A DNA stretch of 64,000 bases from Caulobacter flavus (GCF_003722335.1 NZ_CP026100.1:2144001-2208000), one strand, 5' to 3'; shown: positions 35,424-45,519, counted from the first letter of the stretch. Made by a program: numbers and translations. Notes: generated by a model from the letters alone, not told the origin.

Positions 35424-37046
35424 TCACGGCTCCAGGGCGGCGAGGGGCAGCGTCATGGCGCAGACCAGGCCTGATTGATCATAGGCGAGACGGACCACGC
35501 CGGACAACTCGCCGGCGAGGCCCTTCTCCAGAAGGCGGGCGCCGAAGCCGCGGCGGCTCGGCGTCGTGACGGGCGGGCCGCCGCGCTCGGTCCAGGTCAG
35601 GACGAGCCGGCCGGGGGCCTGGGGCGGCTCCACAGACCAGGCCACGGTGACCCGGCCCTCGGACGTCGACAGCGCGCCATACTTGGCGGCGTTGGTGGCC
35701 AGTTCGTGCACGGCCATGCCGACGGCGACGGTGGCCTTGGGATTGAGCCGCAGGTCGCGGGTGTAGTCGAAGTCCAGCCGTTCGCGGCCGGCGAAGGCCT
35801 CGAGCTCGGCGTCGACGATCTCGCGCAGGCTGGCGCTTTCCCAGTTCTGCTCGGTGAGCAGGTTGTGGGTCTGCGACAGGGCGATCAGCCGGGCCTCGAA
35901 GGCCTCGCGGAAGGCGTCGAGGTTTTCCGCGGCCCGCAGGGTCTGGGCGGCCATCGACTGGACGGTGACCAGGGTGTTCTTCACCCGGTGGTTCAGTTCG
36001 TTGAGCAGCAGGCGCTGGCGCTCCTCGGCCCGCTTGCGCTCGGTGACATCCAGCGACACCCCGGCCATGCGCCGCACGCCGCCGCCGATCACCGGCGTCT
36101 CGTCGCGCACGGCGGCGCGGCCGCGGGCGTGCACCCAGCGGGTTTCGCCGCTGGGGATGACCACGCGGTACTCGATGTCGTAGTCGCCGCCCGTGCGGAT
36201 GGCCTCGTCCATCGCCTTTAGCATCCGTTCGCGGTCGCTGGCATGGATGGTGGCCACCAGGTCGTCGAAGCCGAAGTCCTGGTCGGCGGCGCGGCCGTAG
36301 TTCGACTTGCAGATGTCGGAGGCGTCGTAGGCGCGGGTCTCGACGTCCAGCTCCCACGAGCCGAGGCGTCCGGAATCGAGGGCGAACTTCAGGCGCTCCT
36401 CGGTGCGGCGGCGTTCGGTGAGTTCGCGGTCGCCGGCCTCGCCGGCCCGGCTCCATTCGATGGCGACGGCGGCCTGGGCGGCCAGGCCCACGATCACCGT
36501 CTCGGCCCGGGCGTCGAACCGGCCCGGCTCGCGGTGGCCGAAGAACAGGCCGCCCAGCACCAGGCCGTCGGCGGTCTTGACCGGAGCGGCCAGATAGCTG
36601 CGCACTGGCAGGTGGCCCTCGGGCATGCCCTTTCGGGGCGCGTTCTGGCCATAGCGCGGGTCGGCGGTGACGTCGTCGGAGCGGACCACGCCCACGCCGT
36701 CGAAGGTGGGGGCGAAGATCGCCGTCTTGCGCGGCATGGGGAAGTCGGCGAACGCCTCGGGCGGCGCGCCGGCCAGGCCGTAGAGCATGTAGCTCTCTCC
36801 GGCCTTGTCGACGACGTTGTAGAAGAAGGCCCCGAACTGGGCGCCGATCAGCTCGACGCCGCCGTCGATCACCGCCTGGACGGTCTCGCCCAGGCTCTGG
36901 TGCGCGCCGATCGCCGCGGCGATGCGGCTGAACGCCTGGTTGCGGCGCACCTCGTCGGCATGAGCGGCCTGCGCTTCGGCCAGCCGTCGGCGGAGATCGG
37001 CAATCTCCTCCGTCGCTGACACCGCGTCGGCCTCCAAAACGGTCAC
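35424..37046 (-). CDS. GAF-PAS HWE-family sensor histidine kinase
   Basis: A 540-residue soluble kinase. An N-terminal coiled coil (about 10-40) precedes a GAF domain (about 40-200) and a PAS domain (about 220-335, ending MAGVSLDVTERKRAEE). The HWE phosphoacceptor is His353 in ELNHRVKNTL. The ATPase keeps HELATNAAKYGAL and TWTERGGPPV. This GAF-PAS-HWE order is shared with bacteriophytochrome-related and light/redox sensors, but no chromophore Cys is evident. GTG at 37046 follows GGGGGAG. It is in operon with the receiver downstream. Nested hairpins lie upstream in its leader region. Confidence 0.9.
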   Translation of the reverse strand: MTVLEADAVSATEEIADLRRRLAEAQAAHADEVRRNQAFSRIAAAIGAHQSLGETVQAVIDGGVELIGAQFGAFFYNVVDKAGESYMLYGLAGAPPEAFADFPMPRKTAIFAPTFDGVGVVRSDDVTADPRYGQNAPRKGMPEGHLPVRSYLAAPVKTADGLVLGGLFFGHREPGRFDARAETVIVGLAAQAAVAIEWSRAGEAGDRELTERRRTEERLKFALDSGRLGSWELDVETRAYDASDICKSNYGRAADQDFGFDDLVATIHASDRERMLKAMDEAIRTGGDYDIEYRVVIPSGETRWVHARGRAAVRDETPVIGGGVRRMAGVSLDVTERKRAEERQRLLLNELNHRVKNTLVTVQSMAAQTLRAAENLDAFREAFEARLIALSQTHNLLTEQNWESASLREIVDAELEAFAGRERLDFDYTRDLRLNPKATVAVGMAVHELATNAAKYGALSTSEGRVTVAWSVEPPQAPGRLVLTWTERGGPPVTTPSRRGFGARLLEKGLAGELSGVVRLAYDQSGLVCAMTLPLAALEP

Positions 37047-37061
37047 CTAGGCTCCCCCCCT

Positions 37062-37104
37062 GGAGCCCGTCCGTTTCTGGAACAGAAACGGGCGAACGGG
37101 CTCC
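37062..37104. repeat. Compound hairpin upstream of the HWE kinase
   Basis: Nine-base arms GGAGCCCGT and ACGGGCTCC enclose a second pair, CCGTTTCTG and CAGAAACGG, with a GAA loop and a 4-nt bulge. It starts 15 bases upstream of the kinase GTG, so on that strand it is in the leader RNA or at the promoter. Confidence 0.7.
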
Positions 37105-37117
37105 GTGACTATATCTG

Positions 37118-37164
37118 GAGCGTGGCCGGCGCCGAAACCGCTCACACTTTCGGCTGCCACGCTC
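37118..37164. repeat. Second nested hairpin between aroB and the HWE kinase
   Basis: GAGCGTGGC (37118-37126) pairs with GCCACGCTC (37156-37164), and GCCGAAA (37131-37137) pairs with TTTCGGC (37148-37154). The rest of the gap to 37299 shows no gene. Confidence 0.6.
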
Positions 37165-37299
37165 TAGACCCCATCGCCGACAACACGGCGCGTCGAGGTC
37201 AACGCGCCGAAATCAGAGCGGTTCCGCCCGATCGTAAACAAGCTTGGCTTTTAGGAAAGCCGGGGCGTGAGACGGCCGTCTCGCGTCAGGGGCGGGTCT

Positions 37300-38415
37300 T
37301 CAGCCGGCCGCGCCTTCGGTCAGCAGGAAGGCGCGCAGCGGGGCCGGATCGACGCCCTTGGCGACGAAGGCTTCGCCGATCCCGCGCACAAGCACGAAGG
37401 TCAGGGCGCCGCCCTCGGCCTTCTTGTCCTGGCCCATGTGGGCGATCAGGGCGTCGGCGCCGAACGGCCCGGAGCGCACCTCGGACAGGGTGGTCGGCAG
37501 GCCGGCGGCCTTGATGGCGGCGACGGCGCGGACGGCGTCCTGGGCCGGGCACAGGCCTTGCGACGCCGAGAACCGGAAGGCCTGGGCCATGCCCACGCCC
37601 ACCGCCTCGCCGTGCTTGAGCGCGTCGCCGAAGCCCATCTCGGCCTCGATGGCGTGACCGAAGGTGTGGCCGAGGTTCAGCAGGGCGCGGCGGCCGGCCT
37701 CCTTCTCGTCCTCGGCGACGATCTCGGCCTTCATCTCGACGCTGCGGCCGACGGCCCGGACCAGCGCCTCGGTGTCGCGCTCGAGCACGGCGTGGACGTT
37801 CTTCTCCAGCCATTCGAAGAAGTCGAAGTCGCCCAGCAGGCCGTACTTGATCACCTCGGCATAGCCGCAGGCCAGCTCGCGGGCGGGCAGGGTGGCCAGC
37901 ACGTCGAGGTCGGCCAGCACGAGGCGCGGCTGGTGGAAGGCGCCGATCAGGTTCTTGCCGCGCGGGGTGTCGATGGCGGTCTTGCCGCCGACCGAGCTGT
38001 CGACCTGGGCCAGCAGCGAGGTCGGGATCTGGATGAAGTCGACGCCGCGCTTGTAGATCGCCGCCGCGAAGCCGGCGAGGTCGCCGATCACGCCGCCGCC
38101 GAAGGCCACGATCATGTCGCCGCGCTCGAGGTTCAGCGCCAGCAGTTGGTCCGACAGATGGGCCAGGCCCTCGAAGCTCTTGGTCTCCTCGCCCGGCGGC
38201 AGCACGATGACGTCGACCGAGGCGCCGGCCTTCTCCAGCGACACCGACAGCCGCTCGACATGGTGCTCGCCGACATTGGCGTCGGTGACCACGGCGCAGC
38301 GCCTGCGCTTGGAAAGGAACGGCAGCACGTGCTCGCCGGCCTTGTCGATCAGGCCCGTACCGATGACGACGTCGTAGGCGCGATCGCCCAGGCCCACGGG
38401 AACGGTGCGGATCAC
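37300..38415 (-). CDS. aroB: 3-dehydroquinate synthase
   Basis: A 371-residue cytoplasmic enzyme converting DAHP to 3-dehydroquinate, step two of the shikimate pathway. NAD-binding [19 protein letters not shown] and the [16 protein letters not shown] signature are present. Zn ligands are in AEVIKYG (Glu), NLGHTFGHA (His) and [11 protein letters not shown] (His). GTG at 38415 has GGAGAG upstream. It starts 4 bases after aroK on the same strand, so they are co-transcribed, the standard arrangement. Confidence 0.96.
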   Translation of the reverse strand: MIRTVPVGLGDRAYDVVIGTGLIDKAGEHVLPFLSKRRRCAVVTDANVGEHHVERLSVSLEKAGASVDVIVLPPGEETKSFEGLAHLSDQLLALNLERGDMIVAFGGGVIGDLAGFAAAIYKRGVDFIQIPTSLLAQVDSSVGGKTAIDTPRGKNLIGAFHQPRLVLADLDVLATLPARELACGYAEVIKYGLLGDFDFFEWLEKNVHAVLERDTEALVRAVGRSVEMKAEIVAEDEKEAGRRALLNLGHTFGHAIEAEMGFGDALKHGEAVGVGMAQAFRFSASQGLCPAQDAVRAVAAIKAAGLPTTLSEVRSGPFGADALIAHMGQDKKAEGGALTFVLVRGIGEAFVAKGVDPAPLRAFLLTEGAAG

Positions 38416-38419
38416 GGTC

Positions 38420-38995
38420 TTACTCTCCGGTAGCGGACGCGGCGGCGAGGCGGCCCTGCAGGGCGGCGATGACGGCCTCGACGGCCACCATGTGCGGCGT
38501 GTCGCCGGTCTCGACGGTCAGGTGGGCCTCGCCATAGGCGGGATAGCGCGCGGTCGCCTGCTCGCGCAGGACGTCCATCGGGTCGCGGTTCTTCAGCAGC
38601 GGCCGGCCGTCCTTGCGGCCGACGCGGCGGGCCAGAAGCTCCAGGTCGGCCTTCAGCCAGATGGCGATGGCCTTGTCCTTGATCAGGGCGCGGGTCTCGG
38701 CGTTGACGAAGGCGCCGCCGCCGGTGGCCAGCACGTGCGGGGGCTCGTCGAGCAGGCGGGCGATGACCCGGCGCTCGCCGTCGCGGAACGCCTCCTCGCC
38801 CATCTCGCCGAAGATCTCGGGGATCGATCGGCCGGCGGCGCGCTCGACCTCGTTGTCGGCGTCGCGGAACGGCAGGTCCAGGGTGTTGGCCAGCCGCCGC
38901 CCGACGCTGGACTTGCCCACGCCCATCAGCCCGACCAGCACGATGGTCCGGTCACGGAGGTCTGGATAGCGGGGCGGAGCGAGATCGGCGGTCAT
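38420..38995 (-). CDS. aroK: Shikimate kinase
   Basis: A 191-residue kinase that phosphorylates shikimate at the 3-OH. Walker A is GLMGVGKSS (about 22-30). The shikimate-binding motifs are [19 protein letters not shown] and LATGGGAF, and the lid has RKDGRPLL. The first gene of the aroK-aroB operon. It lies upstream of the porin/gcd pair on the same strand but separated by about 100 bases. Confidence 0.95.
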   Translation of the reverse strand: MTADLAPPRYPDLRDRTIVLVGLMGVGKSSVGRRLANTLDLPFRDADNEVERAAGRSIPEIFGEMGEEAFRDGERRVIARLLDEPPHVLATGGGAFVNAETRALIKDKAIAIWLKADLELLARRVGRKDGRPLLKNRDPMDVLREQATARYPAYGEAHLTVETGDTPHMVAVEAVIAALQGRLAAASATGE

Positions 38996-39097
38996 GGTCG
39001 GCTCCCCCGATACACGACCCGCGCCCGCGCCGCCACGCTTGGGACTGCGGTTATTCCTGGGGCGGGCGCCATGTTTCGTGGAAGGGGCCCGCGCCGT

Positions 39098-40363
39098 TCA
39101 GAACTGCGCCTTGACCTGCGCCCCCGCGACCAGGGCGTTGGGCGTATCGCGATAGCCGAACGCGCCGGGGTCGATGATGTATTGCACGTCCGGGCGGACG
39201 GTCAGCCAGCGCGTCGCCTGCCAGCCGTAGCTGAGCTCGATCGCGGTCTCGCCCGCGGGCAGCGAGCCGTAGTCGACGGGCGGCGTGGCGGCGTCCACGT
39301 AGGCCCGCCGCAGGCGCGGATTCAGCTCGGCGTGCACCAGTCCCAGGGCGATGGTGTCGGCGTCGCGACCCGGGAAGGTGCCGGTCTTGACGAGGCCCGC
39401 CTCGTACCAGCGGGTGATCGGCGCCGAGGCCTTCGGATTGGCCGTGAACTGGCCGAACAGCGACAGGCCTCTGCCGCCGCTGCCTTCGCGCCAGATCATC
39501 TGGTCGGCCAGCAGGTAGACGCCGTAGCGGCCCTTCACGCGTCCGCTCTCGCCCTGCCGGGCGACGCGCGAGCTGTCGTAATAGGCGCCCAGCTTGTAGC
39601 GGCCCGGCAGTCCCCCCGCCGCGCCGCGATCATACCCGACCTCCAGCGGCAGCATGACGCCGGTCGAGCCCGAAGCGAACGGACGCCAGGCATTGCGCTT
39701 GTCGTTCAGCGCCGGGTTCACCTGATAGCCGCCGGTCCGCACCAGCAGGTCCGGCCGCACCGCGTAGCGCGCCGCCACGCCCCAGCGGGCGTTGGGATAG
39801 TTGTACCAGCCGCTGTCGCCCGACATCGACAGCGGGTGGGCGCAGAAGGCGGCGTTGACCAGGTTGCAGCCGATGGCCATGCCGCCCAGGTCGTTGCCCA
39901 TGGCGAAGAAGCCCGCCCGCAGGTCCAGCCGCCCGCCGTCCAGCTGCTGCTCGATGCTCAGCTCGGTCAGCCGCGTGTACTGGCCGCCATAGGCCTCCTG
40001 GATCGGCAGGCGGTTGCCGACCACGTCGGACGACACGCCCTTTCCGCGCCGGTCGTTGAAGGTCAGGTGCAGGATCCCGCCCGTCCAGCCGGCCAGCTTG
40101 TCGAGGTCGAAGTCGGCGCCGACGCGGATCTGCTGGGTGTAGCCGCCGCCTCGCCTCAGGCCGCCGTCCAGCACGCTGAAGGTCTCCGAGACGTAGTCGC
40201 CGCGAAAGGTCACGCCGGCGTCGGCCGCGCGGGTGCGCGCGCCGCCCCAGTCGCCGGTAAGCGTCGCGCGGTCGGCCGACTGGGCCAGGGCCGGCGAGAC
40301 CGCGCAGGCCAGGGCCGCCGCCAGGCCGGCGGCGGCGCCCAGCCGCTGGAGGGACGTCCTCAT
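39098..40363 (-). CDS. OprB-type carbohydrate-selective porin
   Basis: A 421-residue outer-membrane porin. The signal peptide ends at SPALA-Q. The LTGDWGGARTRAADAGVTFRGDY opening is the hallmark of OprB porins. A 16-strand barrel with alternating aromatic residues follows, ending in AGAQVKAQF with terminal Phe. It would admit glucose or related sugars. It starts 4 bases inside the gcd stop (ATGA), so it is translationally coupled to the glucose dehydrogenase. Together they supply sugar to periplasmic oxidation. Confidence 0.9.
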   Translation of the reverse strand: MRTSLQRLGAAAGLAAALACAVSPALAQSADRATLTGDWGGARTRAADAGVTFRGDYVSETFSVLDGGLRRGGGYTQQIRVGADFDLDKLAGWTGGILHLTFNDRRGKGVSSDVVGNRLPIQEAYGGQYTRLTELSIEQQLDGGRLDLRAGFFAMGNDLGGMAIGCNLVNAAFCAHPLSMSGDSGWYNYPNARWGVAARYAVRPDLLVRTGGYQVNPALNDKRNAWRPFASGSTGVMLPLEVGYDRGAAGGLPGRYKLGAYYDSSRVARQGESGRVKGRYGVYLLADQMIWREGSGGRGLSLFGQFTANPKASAPITRWYEAGLVKTGTFPGRDADTIALGLVHAELNPRLRRAYVDAATPPVDYGSLPAGETAIELSYGWQATRWLTVRPDVQYIIDPGAFGYRDTPNALVAGAQVKAQF

Positions 40364-42795
40364 TTCAGCGCGTAGGCGATCACGTAGTCGCCGCGATCGG
40401 GAGACTGGCGCGCGCCGCCGGCGGTGATCACCACGTACTGCTTGCCGCTCCTGGGCGAGCGGTAGCTCATCGGGCCGCCCTGGCTGCCGACCGGCAGGCG
40501 AGCCTTCCAGACCTCCTTGCCGGTCGCCGAGTCGAAGGCCCGCAGGTAGTAGTCCTGGCTGCCGGCGAAGAACACGAGGCCGCCCTGCGTGGCCAGGCTG
40601 CCGCCCAGGGTGGGCAGGCCGATCGGCATCGGCAGACCCATCTTGATCCCCAGCGGGCCGGTGTCGCGCACCGTGCCGACCGGAACCTGCCACTTGATCT
40701 GGCGGGTGGTCATGTCGATGGCGGTCATCGTGCCGTAGGGCGGGGCCTGGCAGGGGACGCCCAGCACCGACAGGAAGCGGTTCTTGTTCACCGAATAGGG
40801 CGTGCCCTTCAGCGGCACGGCGCCCATGCCGGTATTGACCGCCTCGCCGCCGGCGGCGGCCGTGGCTTTCGCCGCCTGGGGTTCCATCTTCACCCACAGG
40901 CCCAGGCGCATGTCGTTGACGAAGATGGTGTTGGTGGTCGGGTCGGTCGACAGGCCGCCCCAGTTCATGCCGCCCAGCGAGCCGGGGAAGCTCAGCGACT
41001 TGTCGGTGCCGGGGGCGGTGTAGAGGCCCTCGTAGCGCATGCCCTTGAAGGCGATGCGGCACAGCAGCTGGTCGAAGGGCGTGGCCCCCCACATGTCGGC
41101 TTCCTTCAGCGTCTGGGCGCCGATCTGCGGCATGCCGGTCGAGCGCGGCTGGCTGAGAGCGTAGGGCTCGCCGGGGATGTCGGCGGCCTTGACCGGCACG
41201 TTCTCGACCTTGGTCAGCGGCTGGCCGGTGGCGCGGTCGAGCACGTAGAGCTGGCCGGCCTTGGTGCCGAAGACGAGGGCGGGCGTGCTTCCGCCGCCGG
41301 CCTTGGGGAAGTCGATGAAGCTGGGCTGCATCGGCACGTCGAAGTCCCAGAGGTCGTTGTGGACGGTCTGGAACACCCACTTCTCGCGGCCCGTCGTGGC
41401 GTCCAGCGCCAGCATCGAGGCGCCGTAGCGATGGTCGAGCGCGCTGCGGGTCTTGCCGTAGAGATCGACCGAGGCGCTGCCCACCGGCATGAACACGGTG
41501 TTGGAAGCGGCGTCGTACGACATCGACGACCAGACGTTCGGCGTCGAGCGGGCGTAGGTCTTGCCGGCCGGCGGCGCCTGGGTGATCGACGGATCGCCAG
41601 GGTCGAAGGCCCAGCGCAGGGCGCCGGTGATCACGTCGAAGCCGCGCACGACGCCGCCGGGCATGTCGACCTGGACGTTGTCGGCGATGCGGCCGCCGAC
41701 CACGATGGTCGTGCCGGCCAGGGTGGGGGCCGCGGTCAGCTGGTACTGCGGGTCGGGCGCGTCGCCCAGGCCCGCCTTCAGGTCGACGCGGCCGGCGGTT
41801 CCGAAGTCCTGGCAGGCCTTGCCGGTGTCGGCGTCGAAGGCCATCAGCACGGCGTTGATGGTGTTCATCAGGATGCGGCGGCGGCAGGGCGCGCCTTCCG
41901 GCACGATCGCGGCCAGCACGGGGCTGGCGCCAGACGTGGTCGGCTGCAGCAGCGGCGCGCCGGCGTCGAAATAGGCCAGGCCCCGGCAGCGCATCCAGAC
42001 CGAGGCGCGAGCGTCGATCACCGTCTTCCACTTCTCGGCGCCGGTGTCGGCGTCCAGCGCGACGACGTTGTTGTGCGGGGTGCAGATGTAGACGGTGTCA
42101 CCGACCTGCAGCGGCGTGTCCTGGTCCTCGGCGCCGTTGCCGTCGCTGACCGCGATGTCGCCGGTGCGGTAGGTCCAGGCGACCTTCAGGCCCTTGATAT
42201 TGTCGCGGGTGATCTCGTCCAGCGCCACGAAGCGGCTGGCGCCGGGGGTGTTGCCGTAGGCCTCCCAGTTCTTCTGGGCCTTGGCCGGATCGACCGGCAG
42301 GAGAGCCCCCGCCGCGCCGGTGAAGGCCACGGTGGGATGGGGGAAGAACATGGCGGTGAAGCCCGCCGCGGCGCCCACGGCCAGCACCGCGCCGGTCGCC
42401 AGGGCGGGAACCATGGCCGAGGCCCTGCCGCTGGCGCGCGCCATCAGCGGATAGGAGAAGGCCACCACGGCCGCGCCGACGCTGAGCGCCAGGAGGCGCG
42501 AGATCAGCGGCCAGAACGAGAAGCCCGATTCCCACAGCGCCCAGAGCACCGTCAGAACGAACACCGCCCCGAACAGCAGGGCCCCGCTGGCCTTGGCCCG
42601 GCCGATCTGCACGCCCGCCGCGACCAGCGCCAGGCCGGCGAGCAGGAAGTAGGGGCTGCCGCCGAGCGTCAGCAGCTTGCCGCCGCCGACCACGAAGAAC
42701 AGGCCCGCGGCCACGATGATCGCGCCGAGCAGCAGCAGCCATAGCCGCGCCAACGGACCGATGGCGCTACGGGTGTCGGACAGGGTGGAGGGCAT
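40360..42795 (-). CDS. gcd: Membrane-bound PQQ-dependent glucose dehydrogenase
   Basis: An 811-residue quinoprotein oxidising D-glucose to gluconolactone at the periplasmic face and passing electrons to ubiquinone. Five N-terminal helices (about 15-150) anchor it. The periplasmic PQQ propeller follows, with characteristic NWEAYGNTPGASRFVALDEI, TPLQVGDTVYICTPHN, GRIADNVQVDMPGGVVRGFD and GLSTDPTTNTIFVND. The ATG at 42795 has GGGAGA upstream and replaces a longer frame from 42864. No PQQ biosynthesis genes occur in the window, so PQQ must come from elsewhere. Confidence 0.92.
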   Translation of the reverse strand: MPSTLSDTRSAIGPLARLWLLLLGAIIVAAGLFFVVGGGKLLTLGGSPYFLLAGLALVAAGVQIGRAKASGALLFGAVFVLTVLWALWESGFSFWPLISRLLALSVGAAVVAFSYPLMARASGRASAMVPALATGAVLAVGAAAGFTAMFFPHPTVAFTGAAGALLPVDPAKAQKNWEAYGNTPGASRFVALDEITRDNIKGLKVAWTYRTGDIAVSDGNGAEDQDTPLQVGDTVYICTPHNNVVALDADTGAEKWKTVIDARASVWMRCRGLAYFDAGAPLLQPTTSGASPVLAAIVPEGAPCRRRILMNTINAVLMAFDADTGKACQDFGTAGRVDLKAGLGDAPDPQYQLTAAPTLAGTTIVVGGRIADNVQVDMPGGVVRGFDVITGALRWAFDPGDPSITQAPPAGKTYARSTPNVWSSMSYDAASNTVFMPVGSASVDLYGKTRSALDHRYGASMLALDATTGREKWVFQTVHNDLWDFDVPMQPSFIDFPKAGGGSTPALVFGTKAGQLYVLDRATGQPLTKVENVPVKAADIPGEPYALSQPRSTGMPQIGAQTLKEADMWGATPFDQLLCRIAFKGMRYEGLYTAPGTDKSLSFPGSLGGMNWGGLSTDPTTNTIFVNDMRLGLWVKMEPQAAKATAAAGGEAVNTGMGAVPLKGTPYSVNKNRFLSVLGVPCQAPPYGTMTAIDMTTRQIKWQVPVGTVRDTGPLGIKMGLPMPIGLPTLGGSLATQGGLVFFAGSQDYYLRAFDSATGKEVWKARLPVGSQGGPMSYRSPRSGKQYVVITAGGARQSPDRGDYVIAYALK

Positions 42796-43023
42796 GGGGT
42801 CTCCCGTGGATGATCGACGCGGCTCGACCACTCCCGTCCGAACTGGACGTATGGAGCCCCCCACGGGCTCAAGCTCACGCTAGGTAAGCGGCACAAGTCG
42901 CGCTGTGGACCCAAACCCGGCCGCCCGCAAGTTTTTATGGACGACCACGGTTACGCCCTTTCGCCGCGCGATCGCCCTCCAACCGTCTTCTGCCTGCCGC
43001 GCTTCCTTGCCATAGTGGGGGTC

Positions 43024-44487
43024 ATGGCCTTCTCCCCGCGTTCCCCGCTGGCGCTCGCCGCCGCCGTTTCCGTTCTCGCCGCCGCCGCCCATGCCCAGGA
43101 GGTGGCCGTCAGCACGCTGGCGCCGCCCGACCTGTTCTCCAACCCGGCCGCCGACACCGGCCTGCCGGGCGACCTGTGGAACGACGCCTCGCCGGGCCTG
43201 ATGCGCGAGACCCTGCCGAAATTGGCGACCAAGCCGCTGTCGCCGGCCTTCGCCGACTTCGCCCGGCGGGTGCTGGCCACGGGCGCGCGCGCCCCGGCCG
43301 GCGTGGGCGACGATCCGGAAATGGGCGGCGCGCGGGGGCTGGCCCTGATCGCCCTGGGCGACGCGGCCGGCGCCAAGCGGGTGATGGACCGCACGCCGGG
43401 CCTGGACCAGAACGCCGCCCTGGCCATGGCCGCGGCCGAGGCCAGCCTGATCGCCGGCGACGACGATCGCGCCTGCGCCGTGGCCGACGCCCTGGGCGTG
43501 GATCGCGGGGCCGGCTACTGGCTGCGCCTGCGGGCCTTCTGCCAGGCGCGCGCGGGCCAGACCGCCGAGGCCCAGCTGACCTTCAACCTCGCCCAACAGC
43601 AGGGAAAGGACGCCGACTACGCCCGGCTGATGCCGGCCCTGCTTTCGGGCGCGGCGCCGACCGGCGGCGCCAGCCTGCGCACCGGGATCAACTACGCCCT
43701 GTCGCGGAAACTGGGGCTCGACCTCCAGGCCGCCGCGGCCACGGCCACTCCGGCGACCCGGGCCGTGCTGGCGCCGCCGGCCGCGGACCTGGCGGCCGCG
43801 CAGGCGGCCGACTGGGCCTTCCTGAAGAGCGCCAAGCCAGGCGCCGACTTCGCCGCCGCCGCCCGCGCCGCCGGGGCGCTGATCGCGGCCATGGTCGCCG
43901 CCGACGCGCCGATCACCGATCCGGGCCTGTTCCTGCGCGCGGCCCTGGCGGCCGGGGACGTCAAGACCGCCCAGGCCATCCGGGGCAAGATGACCGGCGA
44001 CGCCATCCCCGGCGTCGGCAATCAGGACCTGGCCCTGTTCGACGCCGCCCTGGCGGCGGCCTCCGGCGGCTCGACCGACCAGGCGCTGGATCGCCTGGTG
44101 GAACTGGGCGCGAGCGGCGGGGCCAAGTCTCCGGCCCAGCCGGCGGCCGTGGTGCTGCAGGCCCTGGGCGGGGCGCTGAGTCCCGAGGACCGCGCGACCT
44201 TCGCCGGCTTCGACGGCGGCAAGTCGACTGCCTCGGCCGCGCGGCTGGCTCTGCTGGACAGCGCGGCCGCCGCCGGTCGCAAGGGCGAGGCCGCCGTGCT
44301 GGCCCTGTCAGTCGCCGCCGAAGCCGGAGTCGCGGGTCCGTCCGCCGCCGACCGCGCCCGCATCGTCGCGGCCCTGAACCGCGCCGGACTTTCCGCCGAC
44401 GCCCGCGCCCTGGCGGTCGAGGGCCTGCTGCCCGCGCCGCCGGCCCCGCCCAAGCCCGCCGCCAAGCCGGCGCCGAAGAAGAAATGA
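43024..44487 (+). CDS. Hypothetical secreted Ala-rich protein upstream of xerD
   Basis: A 487-residue protein, extremely Ala-rich, with a signal peptide (ALAAAVSVLAAAAHA-Q). The helical pattern with repeated ALA/LAL pairs suggests TPR- or HEAT-like alpha-solenoid structure. The C-terminus is a Pro/Lys tail (PAPPKPAAKPAPKKK). Its stop overlaps the xerD start (ATGA), so the two are translationally coupled. Function is unknown; an envelope role is inferred only from the signal. Confidence 0.75.
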   Translation: MAFSPRSPLALAAAVSVLAAAAHAQEVAVSTLAPPDLFSNPAADTGLPGDLWNDASPGLMRETLPKLATKPLSPAFADFARRVLATGARAPAGVGDDPEMGGARGLALIALGDAAGAKRVMDRTPGLDQNAALAMAAAEASLIAGDDDRACAVADALGVDRGAGYWLRLRAFCQARAGQTAEAQLTFNLAQQQGKDADYARLMPALLSGAAPTGGASLRTGINYALSRKLGLDLQAAAATATPATRAVLAPPAADLAAAQAADWAFLKSAKPGADFAAAARAAGALIAAMVAADAPITDPGLFLRAALAAGDVKTAQAIRGKMTGDAIPGVGNQDLALFDAALAAASGGSTDQALDRLVELGASGGAKSPAQPAAVVLQALGGALSPEDRATFAGFDGGKSTASAARLALLDSAAAAGRKGEAAVLALSVAAEAGVAGPSAADRARIVAALNRAGLSADARALAVEGLLPAPPAPPKPAAKPAPKKK

Positions 44488-45416
44488 GCGGCCCAGGAAC
44501 GGGCGGCAAGTCAGAGGGCTGGGTCGAAGCCTTCCTGGAGATGATGGCGGTCGAGCGCGCGGCCGCCGCCAACACCCTGCGCGCCTACGAGAAGGACCTG
44601 GCCGACGCCCGGGGTTTCCTGGGGCGCACGGGCAATGATCTCGACGCCGCCGACGCGGAAGCCGTCGAGGCCTATTTCCAGGACCTGGGCGCGCGCGGCC
44701 TGTCGCCGGCGACGGCGGCGCGGCGTCGCTCGGCGGTGCGGCAGTTCTATCGCTTCGCGCTGGGCGAGGGCTGGCGCACCGACGACCCGTCGCGACGCGT
44801 GGTCGCGCCCAAGGCGGGGCGGCCGCTGCCCAAGGTGCTGTCGCGGGCCGAGATCGACGCCTTGCTGGCGGCCGCCTCGGCCAAGGACGGCGCCCAGGGC
44901 CTGCGCCTGTCGTGCATCATCGAGCTGCTCTACGCCTCGGGCCTGCGGATCTCGGAACTGCTGGCCCTGCCGCTGTCGGCCCTGGCGCGCGATCCCGCCT
45001 TCCTGATGGTCAAGGGCAAGGGCGGCAAGGAGCGGCTGGCCCCGCTGAACGACGCCGCTCGCGCCGCAGTGAAGGCCTATCTCGAGGGAAGGCTGCAATT
45101 TCTGCCAAAGGGCTCGAAGGACAGTCCCTGGCTGTTCCCTTCGCGCGGCAAGGGCGGGCGGCTGACGGCGCGGCGGGTCTCGCAGCTGCTCGAGGATGCG
45201 GCGATCGCGGCCGGGATCGACCGCGAGAAGGTCAGCCCGCACGTGCTGCGCCACGCCTTCGCCACCCACCTGCTGGAGGGCGGGGCCGACCTGCGGGTGA
45301 TCCAGACCCTGCTGGGCCACGCCGACATCGGCACCACCCAGATCTACACCCACGTGGCCGGCGAGCATCTGGCCGAGGTGGTGCGCACCAAGCACCCGCT
45401 GGGCCGCAAGGACTAG
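44484..45416 (+). CDS. xerD: Tyrosine recombinase XerD
   Basis: A 310-residue chromosome-dimer resolvase. An N-terminal SAM-like DNA-binding domain (about 10-100) is followed by the catalytic domain with Arg in YASGLRISELL, the HVLRHAFATHLLEGG motif (His, Arg), LLGHADIGTTQIYTHV (His), and nucleophile Tyr. With XerC it acts at dif with FtsK. It is a chromosomal housekeeping gene, not an element integrase. It is coupled to the secreted Ala-rich gene upstream. Confidence 0.94.
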   Translation: MSGPGTGGKSEGWVEAFLEMMAVERAAAANTLRAYEKDLADARGFLGRTGNDLDAADAEAVEAYFQDLGARGLSPATAARRRSAVRQFYRFALGEGWRTDDPSRRVVAPKAGRPLPKVLSRAEIDALLAAASAKDGAQGLRLSCIIELLYASGLRISELLALPLSALARDPAFLMVKGKGGKERLAPLNDAARAAVKAYLEGRLQFLPKGSKDSPWLFPSRGKGGRLTARRVSQLLEDAAIAAGIDREKVSPHVLRHAFATHLLEGGADLRVIQTLLGHADIGTTQIYTHVAGEHLAEVVRTKHPLGRKD

Positions 45417-45519
45417 CCTCCGCCGAAAAGCCTCTCGACCTTCGTCAATCTGTCATGGAAGCCAGGCAGGTACCGCCTCGAACGGCGCGCTTGGGTCGTC
45501 AGTCGGCGGAGGGAAAATC

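Noticed and set aside
44484..45416. XerD as the integrase of a mobile element
   Set aside because: It is coupled to a chromosomal gene and matches housekeeping XerD; no element boundaries are seen.
45421..45519. A Pho box before the acid phosphatase
   Set aside because: One CTGTCAT half is present at 45450, but the sequences 11 bases either side do not match the second half.
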